The notes under the pieces are model-generated. The model saw only the letters and a program-made list of their open reading frames with translations. It was not told the origin of the DNA and did no database searches. Shown piece by piece: positions 5,987 through 6,042 of a DNA stretch of 6,042 bases (position 1 is the first letter of the stretch; each line of letters starts with the position of its first letter). This DNA is from an uncultured Trueperaceae bacterium (GTDB lineage Bacteria; Deinococcota; Deinococci; Deinococcales; Trueperaceae), in NCBI GenBank assembly GCA_937911855.1, contig CALDPK010000177.1, positions 1-6,042 on the forward strand, read 5' to 3'. The translations under genes and the position numbers were made by a program.

Positions 5987-6042
5987 TGCGCCGCCTCCGT
6001 CTCGATCCACTGCTCGATCTGTTCTTCCAGGAAAGGCAGCGG
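5983..6042 (-). CDS. pilM: C-terminal end of upstream gene, probably pilM
   Basis: Nineteen codons and a TGA are visible, ending PLPFLEEQIEQWIETEAAQ. The stop overlaps the pilN ATG as ATGA, so the gene is translated just before pilN and almost certainly shares its operon. PilM, the cytoplasmic actin-like ATP-binding protein of the pilus platform, normally occupies this slot. The fragment is an amphipathic acidic tail with no diagnostic motif, so the name rests on gene order alone. Confidence 0.55.
   Translation of the reverse strand, partial: PLPFLEEQIEQWIETEAAQ

Noticed and set aside
5987..6010. Earlier GTG start for pilN giving MDRDGGGA before MIRK
   Set aside because: The ATG at 5986 has GGAGG at good spacing and the ATGA overlap typical of this operon. 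The GTG has no clear ribosome binding site.
1..6042. CRISPR arrays, tRNA or rRNA genes, insertion sequences, phage or defence genes
   Set aside because: None seen. The window is filled by core pilus and shikimate genes on one strand.

Overview
Everything coding in this window lies on the minus strand, so it reads from right to left. The sequence is GC-rich and densely packed. It holds two gene blocks. The upstream block (right, about 6042 to 1973) is a type IV pilus or DNA-uptake assembly cluster: the last 19 codons of a gene that by position is probably pilM, then pilN, pilO, a 453-residue Pro/Ala/Val-rich membrane protein in the PilP/PilW slot, and the secretin gene pilQ. The downstream block (left, 1878 to 1) is a shikimate-pathway cluster: aroK (shikimate kinase), aroB (3-dehydroquinate synthase) and the first 65 codons of aroQ (type II 3-dehydroquinase).

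The order pilM-N-O-(P/W)-Q followed by aro genes is one I associate with Deinococcota (Deinococcus/Thermus relatives). A leaderless-type extended -10 sits directly before aroK, which also fits that phylum. The strongly acidic, almost lysine-free envelope proteins lean towards a mesophilic or salt-tolerant member rather than Thermus itself. This assignment is inference from gene order and composition, not from a database match.

Within each block the genes are tightly coupled. Every junction is a stop/start overlap (ATGA, ATGA, TAATG, 8 nt and TTGA) except the short step into pilQ. A strong intrinsic terminator (1916-1949) ends the pil transcript, and aroK appears to restart transcription from its own promoter 36 bp or less downstream, with the predicted start site on the A of its ATG. 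PilM/PilN/PilO/PilP-type proteins form the inner-membrane alignment platform that joins the cytoplasmic motor to the PilQ outer-membrane channel. AroB, AroQ and AroK catalyse steps 2, 3 and 5 of chorismate synthesis.

The genes are recognisable families and I see no wholly new system. The points worth a second look are a PilN without the usual cytoplasmic PilM-binding motif, a PilP-like protein with a linker of nearly 300 residues, near-complete lysine and cysteine depletion across the envelope proteins, a compact PilQ, and the leaderless aroK promoter next to the terminator. There is no gene-free stretch over 300 bases; the largest gap is 1879-1972.
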